Shown here in pieces: positions 34,253 through 42,688 of a stretch of DNA of 64,000 nucleotides. This stretch comes from Sphingomonas gei (lineage in GTDB: Bacteria > Pseudomonadota > Alphaproteobacteria > Sphingomonadales > Sphingomonadaceae), in NCBI RefSeq assembly GCF_004792685.1, contig NZ_SRXT01000007.1, forward strand, positions 310,001 through 374,000. The letters are read 5' to 3'. The translations under genes and the position numbers were made by a program. The stretch's first letter is position 1. Each line of letters starts with the position of its first letter. Below the pieces are notes generated by a model that made no database searches, was not told where the DNA came from, and saw only the letters and a list, made by a program, of their open reading frames with translations.

Positions 34253-35229
34253 AGCGGATATTGTTCACGGCGCTTGCGATCCTGCTCGGCGGATCGACCG
34301 ACGGGCCGGGGGCGTTCACCAACCCGCTGCTGCCCTCGGGCCCCGATCCCTGGATCGTGCGCGAGGGGCGGGATTATTATTACCTAGGCACGCTCGGCGA
34401 CCGGATCGCGATCCGGAAGACGCGCGATCTCGGCAAGCTCGCCGAGGCCGAGGAAAAGGTCGTGTGGCGGGCGCCTTCAACCGGGCCGAACGCACAGTCG
34501 ATCTGGGCGCCCGAGCTTCACCGGATTCAGGGCAAATGGTATCTCTATTACACTGCGGCCGCGGCGGGGCATGACGACGACGCGCATCGCGGGATCTTCG
34601 TGCTCGAGAATCGCGCCAAGGATCCGCAGACGGGAAATTGGACAGATCGCGGCCGGCTCGCGACGCGACACACCGGCATTGACGGCACGACCTTCGCATA
34701 TGCCGGCAAGCGCTATTTCGTCTATTCGCCTTATGTGGGCCCCGACAGCAACCTCGCCATTGTAGAGATGGCCAATCCGTGGACGCTCAAGGGACCGGAG
34801 ACGATCATCGCGCGGCCGGACCAGGCGTGGGAGCGCCAGGGTGGGCGCCAGATCCTGGAAGGCCCCGAGTTCCTCCCCGGTCCAGGGGGGCGTTTGTTTC
34901 TCAGCTATTCGGGCAGCGCCTGCTGGTCCGACGGTTATGCGATCGGGCTGTTGCGTGCGCCCCCCGGTGCCGACCCGCTTGACCCGGGAGCATGGACCAA
35001 GACCCCGCACCCAGTGATTGCCGGATCGCCCGCGCAGGGAGTGTACGCCCCTGGCCATAACGGCTTTTTCACGACGCCAGGCGGGACGCAGTGGATCGTC
35101 TATCATGCCAACCCGGGTCCGGATATGAAGTGCTCGGCGAAGCGCGCGCCGCGGATCCAGCGCGTAACCTTTGGCCGCGACGGACGACCGATATTCGGTG
35201 AGCCCGTACGCAGCGGCGCACTGCGCTGA
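34249..35229 (+). CDS. Secreted GH43 family glycoside hydrolase
   Basis: This 326-residue protein has a short signal peptide (RILFTALAILLGGS). The three GH43 active-site positions can be placed: base aspartate 33 in PSGPDPWIV, the pKa-tuning aspartate 145 in GIDGTTF, and acid glutamate 204 in LEGPEFL. APELHRIQGKWYLYYTA is also characteristic. Arabinanase, arabinofuranosidase or xylosidase activity is expected. GTG at 34249 is coupled to the previous stop. Confidence 0.88.
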   Translation: MKRILFTALAILLGGSTDGPGAFTNPLLPSGPDPWIVREGRDYYYLGTLGDRIAIRKTRDLGKLAEAEEKVVWRAPSTGPNAQSIWAPELHRIQGKWYLYYTAAAAGHDDDAHRGIFVLENRAKDPQTGNWTDRGRLATRHTGIDGTTFAYAGKRYFVYSPYVGPDSNLAIVEMANPWTLKGPETIIARPDQAWERQGGRQILEGPEFLPGPGGRLFLSYSGSACWSDGYAIGLLRAPPGADPLDPGAWTKTPHPVIAGSPAQGVYAPGHNGFFTTPGGTQWIVYHANPGPDMKCSAKRAPRIQRVTFGRDGRPIFGEPVRSGALR

Positions 35230-35294
35230 ACGGATGTGCGCATTCCGGTCTGGAAATCTCCGGATTGCCGAACTATAGCCCTCGCTCTGTCGAT

Positions 35295-35313
35295 CCTCGG
35301 CTTCGTGCCGAGG
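35295..35313. other. Stem-loop just upstream of tRNA-Leu
   Basis: CCTCGGC (35295-35301) pairs perfectly with GCCGAGG (35307-35313) around a TTCGT loop, ending four bases before the tRNA. A weaker outer CTCGC/GCGAG pairing could extend it. It may be part of the tRNA precursor leader or a terminator for the GH43 genes; there is no T-run. Confidence 0.45.
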
Positions 35314-35317
35314 GCGA

Positions 35318-35404
35318 GCGGGTGTGGCGGAATTGGTAGACGCAGCGGACTCAAAATCCGCCTCTGGCAACAGATTGTCGGTTCGAGTCCGACCACCCGT
35401 ACCA
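35318..35404 (+). tRNA. tRNA-Leu (anticodon CAA)
   Basis: An 87-base tRNA with a long variable arm. The acceptor stem GCGGGTG pairs with CACCCGT (a G-U first pair). The D-loop is AATTGGTAGACGC, the anticodon stem-loop is GCGGA-CTCAAAA-TCCGC with CAA at the anticodon, and the T-arm is GGTTCGAGTCC. The CCA end is encoded. It reads codon UUG. Confidence 0.97.
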
Positions 35405-35563
35405 GATTGGTACTGAGAGAGGATGAGGCAGTGCCATCGTCCTAGCGATTGCGGTGTCCAGCCGGACGCGGATTACGCTCGTAAGACGTCCCCCGATGCA
35501 TTACACTCGCAAGTCATGGGAGCCCGCGCTTTGCGCTCGGACATCCCCGGACAAGAGGGTGTG

Positions 35564-35785
35564 ATGTCGGAAGGATCGGGCGGCCCATGGGCGTCGCCGC
35601 AAGTGTCTGTGCAGCCGGGCGATTCCAGTCGCTCCGGGCCTGTGGATATGCCCGGCAGCGACCCGCGTGTCCCGACTTTCCCTGCCGAGCGCGCCGAACG
35701 CGGGATCCAGTTACTTTCGCGAATCGCAGGTCCGACGGTTTTCTTCCTCGCTTTGGCCGGGATCGTCTGGCTGTTCGTCAAGTAA
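35564..35785 (+). CDS. Small tail-anchored protein next to EPS genes (copy 1)
   Basis: This 73-residue protein has a disordered serine- and proline-rich N-terminus and a single C-terminal membrane helix (GPTVFFLALAGIVWLFVK). AGAGGG lies before ATG at 35564; a longer frame upstream lacks support. The last 30 residues align with those of the small protein at 37546 (shared AER...I...SR.AG...F..AL..I), so the two are probably paralogues. They flank the priming glycosyltransferase. I do not recognise the family. Confidence 0.75.
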   Translation: MSEGSGGPWASPQVSVQPGDSSRSGPVDMPGSDPRVPTFPAERAERGIQLLSRIAGPTVFFLALAGIVWLFVK

Positions 35786-35960
35786 CGGATTGGTAGGCAT
35801 TCCTCATCCGAATCGCCCAGGTTCGATAAGCCTGACCTGAAATCTCCGTCTAAACGAGTTGTTAGGGATGATCTCAGCGAATCCCTCTCCAGGCACGGGT
35901 CGTCCCAGAATCGCTTAGCGGACGGGGTGCGCGCCTTGCCTTCACTCAACAGATATGTGC

Positions 35961-35975
35961 TGCTGCATTGCAGCA
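35961..35975. promoter_or_regulatory. Perfect TGCTGCA-T-TGCAGCA palindrome, PhaR-like site
   Basis: A 7-1-7 perfect inverted repeat lies 77 bases before the priming transferase gene. Its core CTGC-ATT-GCAG matches the CTGCN3-4GCAG pattern described for the polyhydroxyalkanoate regulator PhaR. A related sequence lies at 37868-37881. Function here is inferred only. Confidence 0.5.
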
Positions 35976-36051
35976 AGGTTTTCGCGAATGTGCCGCGGAG
36001 AGCTTGCCAGCCCGGTGGTGGGCGTGTTGCGTCAAGGAGTTCGGGTGTCGC

Positions 36052-37443
36052 ATGTCAAAGATTGACCTCGCGATCCACGGCTATCCCTCTCGAACGCCGT
36101 TCGCGACGGCGGCGAGGCGGAGCGCCAAGGTCTGGCTCTGTCTGACTCTGATCGGCGCCGATGCGCTGGCGTTGCTTGTCGGGTTCGCTATCGGCGTTCA
36201 GGTAGAGCAGCCCGAAGTCATTTCGAGCGAGGTGTGGACGATGCTGTTCGGCGGCATCCTCGTTCATGCCGGCATCGCCTTCCAGAACCAGGCCTATGCC
36301 ACCAAATGCCTGACCAGCGCGCAGACGACCAGTCGGCAAGCCCTGCTGTCGATCGCCGGAACCTTGTTGATCTTTTTGCTGGTGGTGTTCTCGCTCAAGG
36401 TGACCGGCCACCTTCCCCGGTTCGCGCTATCGATCGGGATCGTCTCGTCGGCGGTCTTGATTGTCAGCCAGCGGCTGTTGATCTGTCACCTCGTGGGGCG
36501 CGTCTACGGCAATCGCCTGCACACCGAACTGGTTATCGTGGATGGTGGGAATGTACCAGATGCGTGCCTGGGCAGCGATATTGTCGATGCCGGGGTCGCG
36601 GCGTTGCGCTCTGACCTCGACGATCCCTACATGCTCAACCGGCTTGGCATGCTGCTCCGGCATTACGACCGCGTGGTGATCAGCTGCGCGCCCGAGCGGA
36701 AAGGCGAATGGGCACAGGTGCTCAAGGGCGCCAACATCCTCGGCGAGATCATCGTCCCTGAGATCGGCGACCTCGGCCCGCTTGCGGTGCACCAACTCAA
36801 TGGCGTGACCACCGTGGTGGTGTCGCGCGGGCCGCTCAATCTGGCCAATCGCGCGAAGAAACGTGCGCTCGACATCGCGCTGACCGTGCCGGTGCTGATC
36901 GCCTTGTTGCCGGTGATGATCGCAGTGGCGATCGCCATTCGGCTCGAATCGAGCGGCCCGATCTTCTTCCGCCAGGAGCGGATGGGGCGGGGCAACCGCA
37001 TCTTCCCGATCCTCAAATTCCGCAGCATGCGGGTCGAGACCAGCGATTCGAGCGGAACGCGTTCGGCGAGCCGCGACGACGATCGCATCACTCGCGTCGG
37101 CAGGCTGATCCGCCGGACCAGCGTGGACGAGCTTCCCCAGTTGATCAATGTGCTGCTGGGCGAAATGAGCCTGGTCGGGCCACGCCCGCACGCGCTCGGC
37201 TCGCTCGCCGGCGACGAACTGTTCTGGCGCGTCGACCGCCAATATTGGCTTCGCCACGCGCTGAAGCCCGGTATCACCGGGCTCGCGCAGGTCCGCGGCT
37301 TCCGTGGCGCGACCGAGCATCGCCGTGACATCATCAACCGGCTCGAAGCCGATCTCGAGTATCTCCAGGGCTGGAGCTTGTGGCGCGACTTCGGCATCCT
37401 GGCGAAGACCGCGCAAGTTCTGGTGCATAAGAACGCATATTGA
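36052..37443 (+). CDS. Undecaprenyl-phosphate sugar-1-phosphate transferase (EPS priming enzyme)
   Basis: This 463-residue protein has several N-terminal membrane helices, a central CoA-binding-like domain (about 160-260), a further membrane helix, and the catalytic bacterial-sugar-transferase domain (KKRALDIALTVPVLIALLPVMI, FFRQERMGRGNRIFPILKFRSM, RRTSVDELPQLINVLLGEMSLVGPRPHA). It should place the first hexose-1-phosphate (in sphingans, glucose) on the lipid carrier. The length and domain order are those of WbaP/GumD/SpsB-type enzymes. ATG at 36052 has AGGAG about 13 bases upstream. Confidence 0.95.
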   Translation: MSKIDLAIHGYPSRTPFATAARRSAKVWLCLTLIGADALALLVGFAIGVQVEQPEVISSEVWTMLFGGILVHAGIAFQNQAYATKCLTSAQTTSRQALLSIAGTLLIFLLVVFSLKVTGHLPRFALSIGIVSSAVLIVSQRLLICHLVGRVYGNRLHTELVIVDGGNVPDACLGSDIVDAGVAALRSDLDDPYMLNRLGMLLRHYDRVVISCAPERKGEWAQVLKGANILGEIIVPEIGDLGPLAVHQLNGVTTVVVSRGPLNLANRAKKRALDIALTVPVLIALLPVMIAVAIAIRLESSGPIFFRQERMGRGNRIFPILKFRSMRVETSDSSGTRSASRDDDRITRVGRLIRRTSVDELPQLINVLLGEMSLVGPRPHALGSLAGDELFWRVDRQYWLRHALKPGITGLAQVRGFRGATEHRRDIINRLEADLEYLQGWSLWRDFGILAKTAQVLVHKNAY

Positions 37444-37545
37444 GCGACGAGCGGGGCCCGTGCAGCGCGCGTTAACGATAGCTGCCAAGCTCGCATAAAG
37501 GATTTTCGGCCATAGCCGGTCCTCGGGCAACGAGGGTCTCGAGCA

Positions 37546-37740
37546 GTGGCGGACAATCTGATGATGGCGAGCGACGACACGGGATCTGCCGAGCAACTCC
37601 AGGCGGAGCCGCTATGGCTGATGCCGGCGGACTTTCGCGAGCCGATCGCCGAGCGGCTCATCGAAACCGGCTCGCGTTGGGCCGGAATCGCCAGCTTCGT
37701 CGTCGCGCTCGGCGCGATCGGTCTGTGGCTGATGGGCTGA
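37546..37740 (+). CDS. Small tail-anchored protein next to EPS genes (copy 2)
   Basis: This 64-residue protein starts at GTG 37546, with GAGGG about ten bases upstream. The N-terminus is acidic (MMASDDTGSAEQLQAEPLW). A C-terminal membrane helix (GIASFVVALGAIGLWLMG) ends the chain. About 12 of the last 30 positions are identical to the small protein at 35564. It lies directly after the priming transferase gene. Role unknown; a helper or regulator of the membrane EPS complex is an inference from position. Confidence 0.75.
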   Translation: MADNLMMASDDTGSAEQLQAEPLWLMPADFREPIAERLIETGSRWAGIASFVVALGAIGLWLMG

Positions 37741-37867
37741 ACCCACGCGCCGGAAATGCCGCCGGCCCGATGGTTAACAGTTCAGAAACGAACAGTCGTG
37801 CCTTAGGCGCGACCAACTGCTTCCGCTGCTGTGGGCAGCGCCGACCGAACCCGCTAGCGTGACCAAA

Positions 37868-37881
37868 TTGCTGCATTGCAA
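37868..37881. promoter_or_regulatory. Second TTGCTGCATTGCAA motif, PhaR-like
   Basis: TTGCTGCATTGCAA shares the TGCTGCATTGCA core with the perfect palindrome at 35961. It lies in the short gap before the outer-membrane barrel gene, 16 bases before the GTG at 37897, where bound protein would block expression of the export operon. Confidence 0.45.
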
Positions 37882-37896
37882 CGAGGTCACGAGCGC

Positions 37897-39171
37897 GTGT
37901 TTAGCTCTGACGAAAGAGTATCTGATCTAAATTCTCTCGCAACTGCGAACGAATGCGGAGCTTTGCGGCGACGTGTTTCAGCAGCGCGGCAGATGCCTCT
38001 TCTGGTGGCCGGGAGCATGCTGTTCGGCGCGCTGTCGGGCAGTCCTGCGCATGCACAGGATGAGCGACGCGCAAGCCGTCCGCAGCAGGCGGAGCAAGGG
38101 CTGCGAATCGCGCCGTCGCTGACCGCCGTCTATGACGACAATATCTATCGCGTCGATTCGCGTACCGGGGATCCGGTTGCCGATGTGATCGTCACGCCTG
38201 CGATCGAGGCACGGTACGACCGCGACATCGGAGTGCGCGCGATCAGCCTACGCGCGCTCGCCGGCTATGATCGTTTCCTGTCCGAAAGCGGCCGAAGCAA
38301 GCCGCGCTTCGAGCTCGAGGGATCGGGCAAATTACCGATCGCCGGGCAATGTTCGATCCGCCCGCTCGCCAGCTATCGCCAGCAGCGTGCTGATTATGGC
38401 GACATCAACAGCGCCAGCGAGAACCTCCAGAAATTCTCCAGCCTCGGCGTTTCGGCGGACTGTGAGCGCGCGGCGGGCCTGTACCCGGTGGCCGCCTGGC
38501 GGCGCGACACCACCCGCAACGGCGACGGGTTCGACTATGCCGACCAGACCAGCAATCTCTACCGTGCCGGTATCGGCTATGCGCGGCCGAGCCTCGGCAA
38601 GCTGACGGCTTATTACGAGCGCGTCGTCAGCGATCGGCCCGCACTCGCGTTGGAGAATCGCAGCAATGCTTATGGCTTGGTCTTCTCGCGGGCAGTATCG
38701 CCGCTCACGTCGATCGACGCCGATGTCCGTTGGATGCAGGTGACCAGCAGTTCGGCCGCTATCGGCGATTATGACGGGCCGGGCTGGGCAGTGCGCGTGT
38801 CGACGATGGCGATCCCGCGGGTGAAGCTCACCGGCTCGACCGAGCGGACGATCGTCAACGACAGCCTGATCGCCACTGGCTTCGCGGTGCGCACCGCGCA
38901 CCGGATTTCGGCCGAGATCGCGCTGAGCGAACTGACCACGATCGGCGCGTTCGGCGAATTGGTCCGCCGCGAATTCCGCCACGACGCGGCGATCCGGCCG
39001 TTCAACTATACTCGCGATCGTACTAACCAATTCGGTTTGCTGGCCACACGCAAGCTGACCGAGCGCTTCGCGCTCGATCTGTCGCTGGCCCGCCTCGATC
39101 GCTCCACGAACAGCGACGTTTCCAATTACCGTGCAACACGCGTGGCGCTTGGCGCCACCATGAGGTTTTAA
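37897..39171 (+). CDS. Outer-membrane beta-barrel protein of the EPS locus
   Basis: This protein of about 424 residues has a signal sequence ending near SGSPAHAQ and then amphipathic strand after strand (IAPSLTAVYDDNIYRVDS, VIVTPAIEARYDRDIGV, RFALDLSLARLDR) up to a terminal aromatic residue (GATMRF), as expected for an outer-membrane barrel of the BBP2 type. GTG at 37897 has a GAGG site; TTG at 37876 and ATG at 37993 are alternatives, and the latter gives a more usual signal peptide. Such barrels accompany sphingan export genes. Confidence 0.82.
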   Translation: MFSSDERVSDLNSLATANECGALRRRVSAARQMPLLVAGSMLFGALSGSPAHAQDERRASRPQQAEQGLRIAPSLTAVYDDNIYRVDSRTGDPVADVIVTPAIEARYDRDIGVRAISLRALAGYDRFLSESGRSKPRFELEGSGKLPIAGQCSIRPLASYRQQRADYGDINSASENLQKFSSLGVSADCERAAGLYPVAAWRRDTTRNGDGFDYADQTSNLYRAGIGYARPSLGKLTAYYERVVSDRPALALENRSNAYGLVFSRAVSPLTSIDADVRWMQVTSSSAAIGDYDGPGWAVRVSTMAIPRVKLTGSTERTIVNDSLIATGFAVRTAHRISAEIALSELTTIGAFGELVRREFRHDAAIRPFNYTRDRTNQFGLLATRKLTERFALDLSLARLDRSTNSDVSNYRATRVALGATMRF

Positions 39172-39174
39172 CCG

Positions 39175-39978
39175 ATGAGGAACATTTCCCTGAACCATCG
39201 ACTCGTCTCTGCGGCACTCGCTGCGTCTATCCTCGCGCTGTCGGCGACGGCACAGACCAGCGGTGCGGGCGCCCCAGCCGCACCCGAGGGCTATCGCCTC
39301 GGTCCCGACGATGAGGTCAAGGTGCTCATTTACGGTCAGCCCGATCTTTCGGTCACTACCCGGGTCAAGGCCGACGGGACGATCCGGCTCGCGATGCTCG
39401 GCGCAGTCGACGTGCGCGGGAAGACCACTGCCGAACTCGCAGATGCGATCGCCGTCGGCTACGCCAAGGGCGGCTATCTCGAACGGCCGTCGGTCAATGT
39501 CGAGATGTCGCAGTTCGTCAGTCGGTTCGTGACGGTGCTCGGCAACGTCCCGCAGGCCGGCAATTATCCGCTCGACCGGCCGTACAGCGTCGCCGCGATG
39601 CTCGCCAAGGCGGGCGGCGCCACCGCGACCGGCGCCAACGCAGTGGTCCTCACCCCCGCCGACGGCAGCGGCGCGGTGCGGATCTCGCTCGCCGACATGA
39701 ATGCCGGCGCCAGCCGGCGGCTCGCCCCAGGCGACATCCTGTTCGTGCCCCCCGCCGAGAAAATCTATGTCTACGGCCAGGTGCAGGAGCCAGGCGCGTT
39801 CAACTTCGTCCCCGGCCAGACCTTCCGCCAGGCGCTCGCGCTTGCCGGCGGACCCACGCTCGCCGGCTCGACCAAGCGCATCAAGGTGCGCCGTGCGGGG
39901 AAGGAAGTCGACGGCATCAATCTCGACGACGCGGTCCAGCCCGAGGACGTGCTGGTCATTCGCGAGAAGCTGTTTTGA
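39175..39978 (+). CDS. Polysaccharide export protein (Wza/GelD family)
   Basis: This 267-residue protein has a Sec signal peptide (ALAASILALSATAQT), a Poly_export domain (YRLGPDDEVKVLIYGQPDLS, VKADGTIRLAMLGAV) and two SLBB segments (VTVLGNVPQAGNYPL and IYVYGQVQEPGAFNFV). It should form the periplasm-to-outer-membrane export channel with the barrel and Wzz proteins. There is no lipobox cysteine, unlike E. coli Wza, so it is probably not lipidated. Confidence 0.95.
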   Translation: MRNISLNHRLVSAALAASILALSATAQTSGAGAPAAPEGYRLGPDDEVKVLIYGQPDLSVTTRVKADGTIRLAMLGAVDVRGKTTAELADAIAVGYAKGGYLERPSVNVEMSQFVSRFVTVLGNVPQAGNYPLDRPYSVAAMLAKAGGATATGANAVVLTPADGSGAVRISLADMNAGASRRLAPGDILFVPPAEKIYVYGQVQEPGAFNFVPGQTFRQALALAGGPTLAGSTKRIKVRRAGKEVDGINLDDAVQPEDVLVIREKLF

Positions 39979-40004
39979 GCGCGGCGTACAATTGGAGGCA
40001 CGGC

Positions 40005-41330
40005 ATGGGCTGGAGCGAGCGATTGCAGCATTGGCTGCGCGGGCTGCTTGGCGGGGACACCGGTAGGCGCATTCCCGCACGGCTCGAATATGTCGCGCCG
40101 GTGGAAGACGCGCCGATTTCGGCGGGGCGTGCCGCTCCCGCGCAGCCGAACATCGCCTTCCGGCGCAACGCAGTGTTCACTGCGTTCAACACCGCAGTGC
40201 CGGTCAGCGATCGCCACGGTCTCGCCGGGCGCAAGAAGGAGCTCGCCCGGCTGGTCGACGCCGTGGTCAAGCAGCGCAAGCACGCGCTGATCTACGGCGC
40301 ACGCGGATCGGGCAAGACTTCGCTGGCGCGGGTGTTCGGCGATCTCGCCGACGAGGCGGGCTGCGTCGCGCTGTACGGCTCGGCGAGCGAGGGGACCGAC
40401 GTGGACGGGCTGTTCCGCCCATTCCTCGATGAACTGCCGCTCCAGCGCGGGAGCGCGACGATCCCGGCGGACCGGCCGATGGGCGTCCAGCAATTCGCCA
40501 ATTTGTTCGTTCAGGGGGTCACCCAGCACACGCTGCTGATCGTCGACGAATTCGATCGCGTGACCACCGAGCGGACCCGGCACGAAGTCGCGTCGCTGCT
40601 CAAGCTGCTCACCGACATGCACTCGTCGGTGCAGATCGTGCTGGTCGGCATCGCCGGCAATGTCGACGGGCTGCTCGCGGCGCACCCGTCGCTGCGGCGG
40701 CATCTGTTCGCCCAGCCGGTGGCGCCGATCGAGCGCGACGAGCTTGCCGGATTGCTGTGGCTTTGTGCGCAGCAAGCGGGGCTCGCGTTCGAGGAAGATG
40801 CGGTCCAGGCGATCGTCTCGGCGGCGATCGGTTCACCCTATCATGCGCGGGTGTTCGGAATGCACGCGGCATTGAGCGCCGAAGCCGCCGGGCGCGAACG
40901 GATCACGCTGGCCGACGCGCAGAAAGGCCTTGCCGAAGCACTCGCCGAATGGAGCGAGCTCACTCCGGACATGTGCACCGTGTTCGAGCGCGCGCTGAGC
41001 CAGGCAGGTTCGCTGCGCGGGATGATCGCGCTGGCCGGTGTGCTCGCCGCACACGCGCCGGTGCTTACTTTCGAGCGTCTCACAGCGGCGGGAATCGACC
41101 TGTTCGGTGACGAATTGGGCGGTCCCGCCGCGGTGGACCGCACGATCAGCCTGATCGCGCCTGCCCTGAGCGAGGACGGCATGCCCGGCGAGCTCCAGTT
41201 CGCCGATTCGCTGTCGCCACAATTCCTCGTGCTGATGGTCAACGGTGCGGGACTGCGCCCGCGCGAGGCGCTGCCGGTGGCGCGCGACACGCGCGACGCA
41301 CGTGCGCTTCTCCAGGGAGTGGGGCTATGA
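40005..41330 (+). CDS. AAA+ ATPase (Orc1/Cdc6-like) within the EPS operon
   Basis: This 441-residue soluble protein has Walker A YGARGSGKTS (residues 97-106), Walker B LLIVDE (177-182) and a sensor-type arginine stretch (HPSLRRHLF), followed by a winged-helix-like C-terminal half. The nearest folds are MoxR/Orc1-type ATPases; it is not a usual part of Wzx/Wzy loci. ATG at 40005 has GGAGG six bases upstream; a TTG at 39975 would overlap the export gene. It overlaps the wzz-like gene as ATGA, so production is coupled to the export complex. Confidence 0.88.
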   Translation: MGWSERLQHWLRGLLGGDTGRRIPARLEYVAPVEDAPISAGRAAPAQPNIAFRRNAVFTAFNTAVPVSDRHGLAGRKKELARLVDAVVKQRKHALIYGARGSGKTSLARVFGDLADEAGCVALYGSASEGTDVDGLFRPFLDELPLQRGSATIPADRPMGVQQFANLFVQGVTQHTLLIVDEFDRVTTERTRHEVASLLKLLTDMHSSVQIVLVGIAGNVDGLLAAHPSLRRHLFAQPVAPIERDELAGLLWLCAQQAGLAFEEDAVQAIVSAAIGSPYHARVFGMHAALSAEAAGRERITLADAQKGLAEALAEWSELTPDMCTVFERALSQAGSLRGMIALAGVLAAHAPVLTFERLTAAGIDLFGDELGGPAAVDRTISLIAPALSEDGMPGELQFADSLSPQFLVLMVNGAGLRPREALPVARDTRDARALLQGVGL

Positions 41331-42688
41331 CGATCAAGGCAGCCGATCTGATCGAAGCGCTCAAGGCGCGCTGGCTGCTGGTCGTGGCGATCGCGGGCGT
41401 ACTGTTCGCGATCGTCGCAGGCGTGGCGATGATGCAGCCGCGGCAATATCTGGCGACTTCGTCGTTGTTGCTCGATCTGTCGCAGACCGACCCGACCGAC
41501 AGCGTCCAGCAGCAACAGGGGCGGGTGGAAACCGATTCGATCATCGCGACCCAGCTCGACCTGATCAAGAGCGCCAAGGTGATCAACCTCGTCGCCCAGC
41601 GCGCCGGCTTCGTCGACGCGACCCCGGCCGATCTTCCCGCCGAGGCGCGGCTGCAACAGGCGGCGGCGAGGGTCCGCGCGGGGCTCAACGTCGCGACCGG
41701 GCGGCAGAGCAATGTGCTCCAGATCCAGTTCCTCGATGCCGATCCGGCGGTCGCCGCGCGCGTCGCCAACCTGACGGCGGCGATCTACATGCGCGAGCAG
41801 GTCAGCCTGCGCGCGACGGCGGCACAGGGCTCGGCGAAATGGTTCGAGGGGCAGACAGCCGACGTCCGCCGCCGCTACGAAGTCGCGCAGAAGAAGCTCT
41901 CAGACTTCCAGCGCGCGCACGACATCATCGGCATGAACCGCATGGATCTCGAAGCCGAGAAGCTCAAGAACCTGTCGGCCTATCTAACTCAGGCGCAGGC
42001 TGACGCCGCCGCCGCGCATTCCAAATCGGGATCGGCCGCGGTGCCCGAGGTGGCGACGGCATTGGTCGTCCAGAACATCCAGGAAGCGATCGCCACCCAG
42101 GCGGCCAAGGTCGCTGAACTCAGCAAGTCGCTCGGGCCCAATCATCCGCAGATGATCGCCGCCAAGGCGCAATTGGGCGAATTGCAGGGCCATCTCCGCG
42201 AAGCGCGCGCCGGCCAGGCATCGTCGATGACCGCCAATAGTGGTGCCGCCACTCGTCGCGAAGCTGAGCTTCGCGGCGAGATGTCGGCGCAGGAGGATCG
42301 CATGATCCGGATGTCGGGAGTGCAGGACCAGTTGATGGTGATGCAGCGCGACGTCGAGGCGGCGCGCCAGACCTATGACACCGTCCGCCAGCGCTTCAAC
42401 GAGGCCGCGCTCAAGAGCCAGATCTCGCAGCCTAATGCGAGCTCGCTCGACGCGGCATCGGTGCCGCTGTTCCCCGCACGGCCCAACCTGCCCTTGTGGT
42501 TCGTCGCGGGCGCGGTGCTGGGGCTGCTCGCCGGCGTTGCGGTGGTGGTGCTCGGCGAGATCCTGCGTCCACGGGTGCGGACCGCCAACGGGCTTGCCGC
42601 AGCGACCGAAGTCGAAGTGATCGCCGATCTTTCCCCCAAATCGCGGGCCGTCGAAGGCCTGGTCATGCCACGTCAGGAGGCTGCATGA
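41327..42688 (+). CDS. Wzz/GelC-type chain-length determinant protein
   Basis: This 453-residue inner-membrane protein has helix 1 near residues 15-35, a long coiled-coil periplasmic region (KNLSAYLTQAQADAAAA, AAKVAELSKSLGPNHPQM), the proline-rich segment SVPLFPARPNLPLW, and helix 2 (FVAGAVLGLLAGVAVVVLGE). There is only a short cytoplasmic tail and no kinase domain. It should set polymer length and bridge to the export channel; the separate kinase-like partner is the next gene. Confidence 0.94.
   Translation: MTIKAADLIEALKARWLLVVAIAGVLFAIVAGVAMMQPRQYLATSSLLLDLSQTDPTDSVQQQQGRVETDSIIATQLDLIKSAKVINLVAQRAGFVDATPADLPAEARLQQAAARVRAGLNVATGRQSNVLQIQFLDADPAVAARVANLTAAIYMREQVSLRATAAQGSAKWFEGQTADVRRRYEVAQKKLSDFQRAHDIIGMNRMDLEAEKLKNLSAYLTQAQADAAAAHSKSGSAAVPEVATALVVQNIQEAIATQAAKVAELSKSLGPNHPQMIAAKAQLGELQGHLREARAGQASSMTANSGAATRREAELRGEMSAQEDRMIRMSGVQDQLMVMQRDVEAARQTYDTVRQRFNEAALKSQISQPNASSLDAASVPLFPARPNLPLWFVAGAVLGLLAGVAVVVLGEILRPRVRTANGLAAATEVEVIADLSPKSRAVEGLVMPRQEAA

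Noticed and set aside
35968..36051. Longer start of the EPS priming enzyme
   Set aside because: The extra residues are not membrane-like or conserved in pattern and would overlap the regulatory palindrome at 35961-35975.
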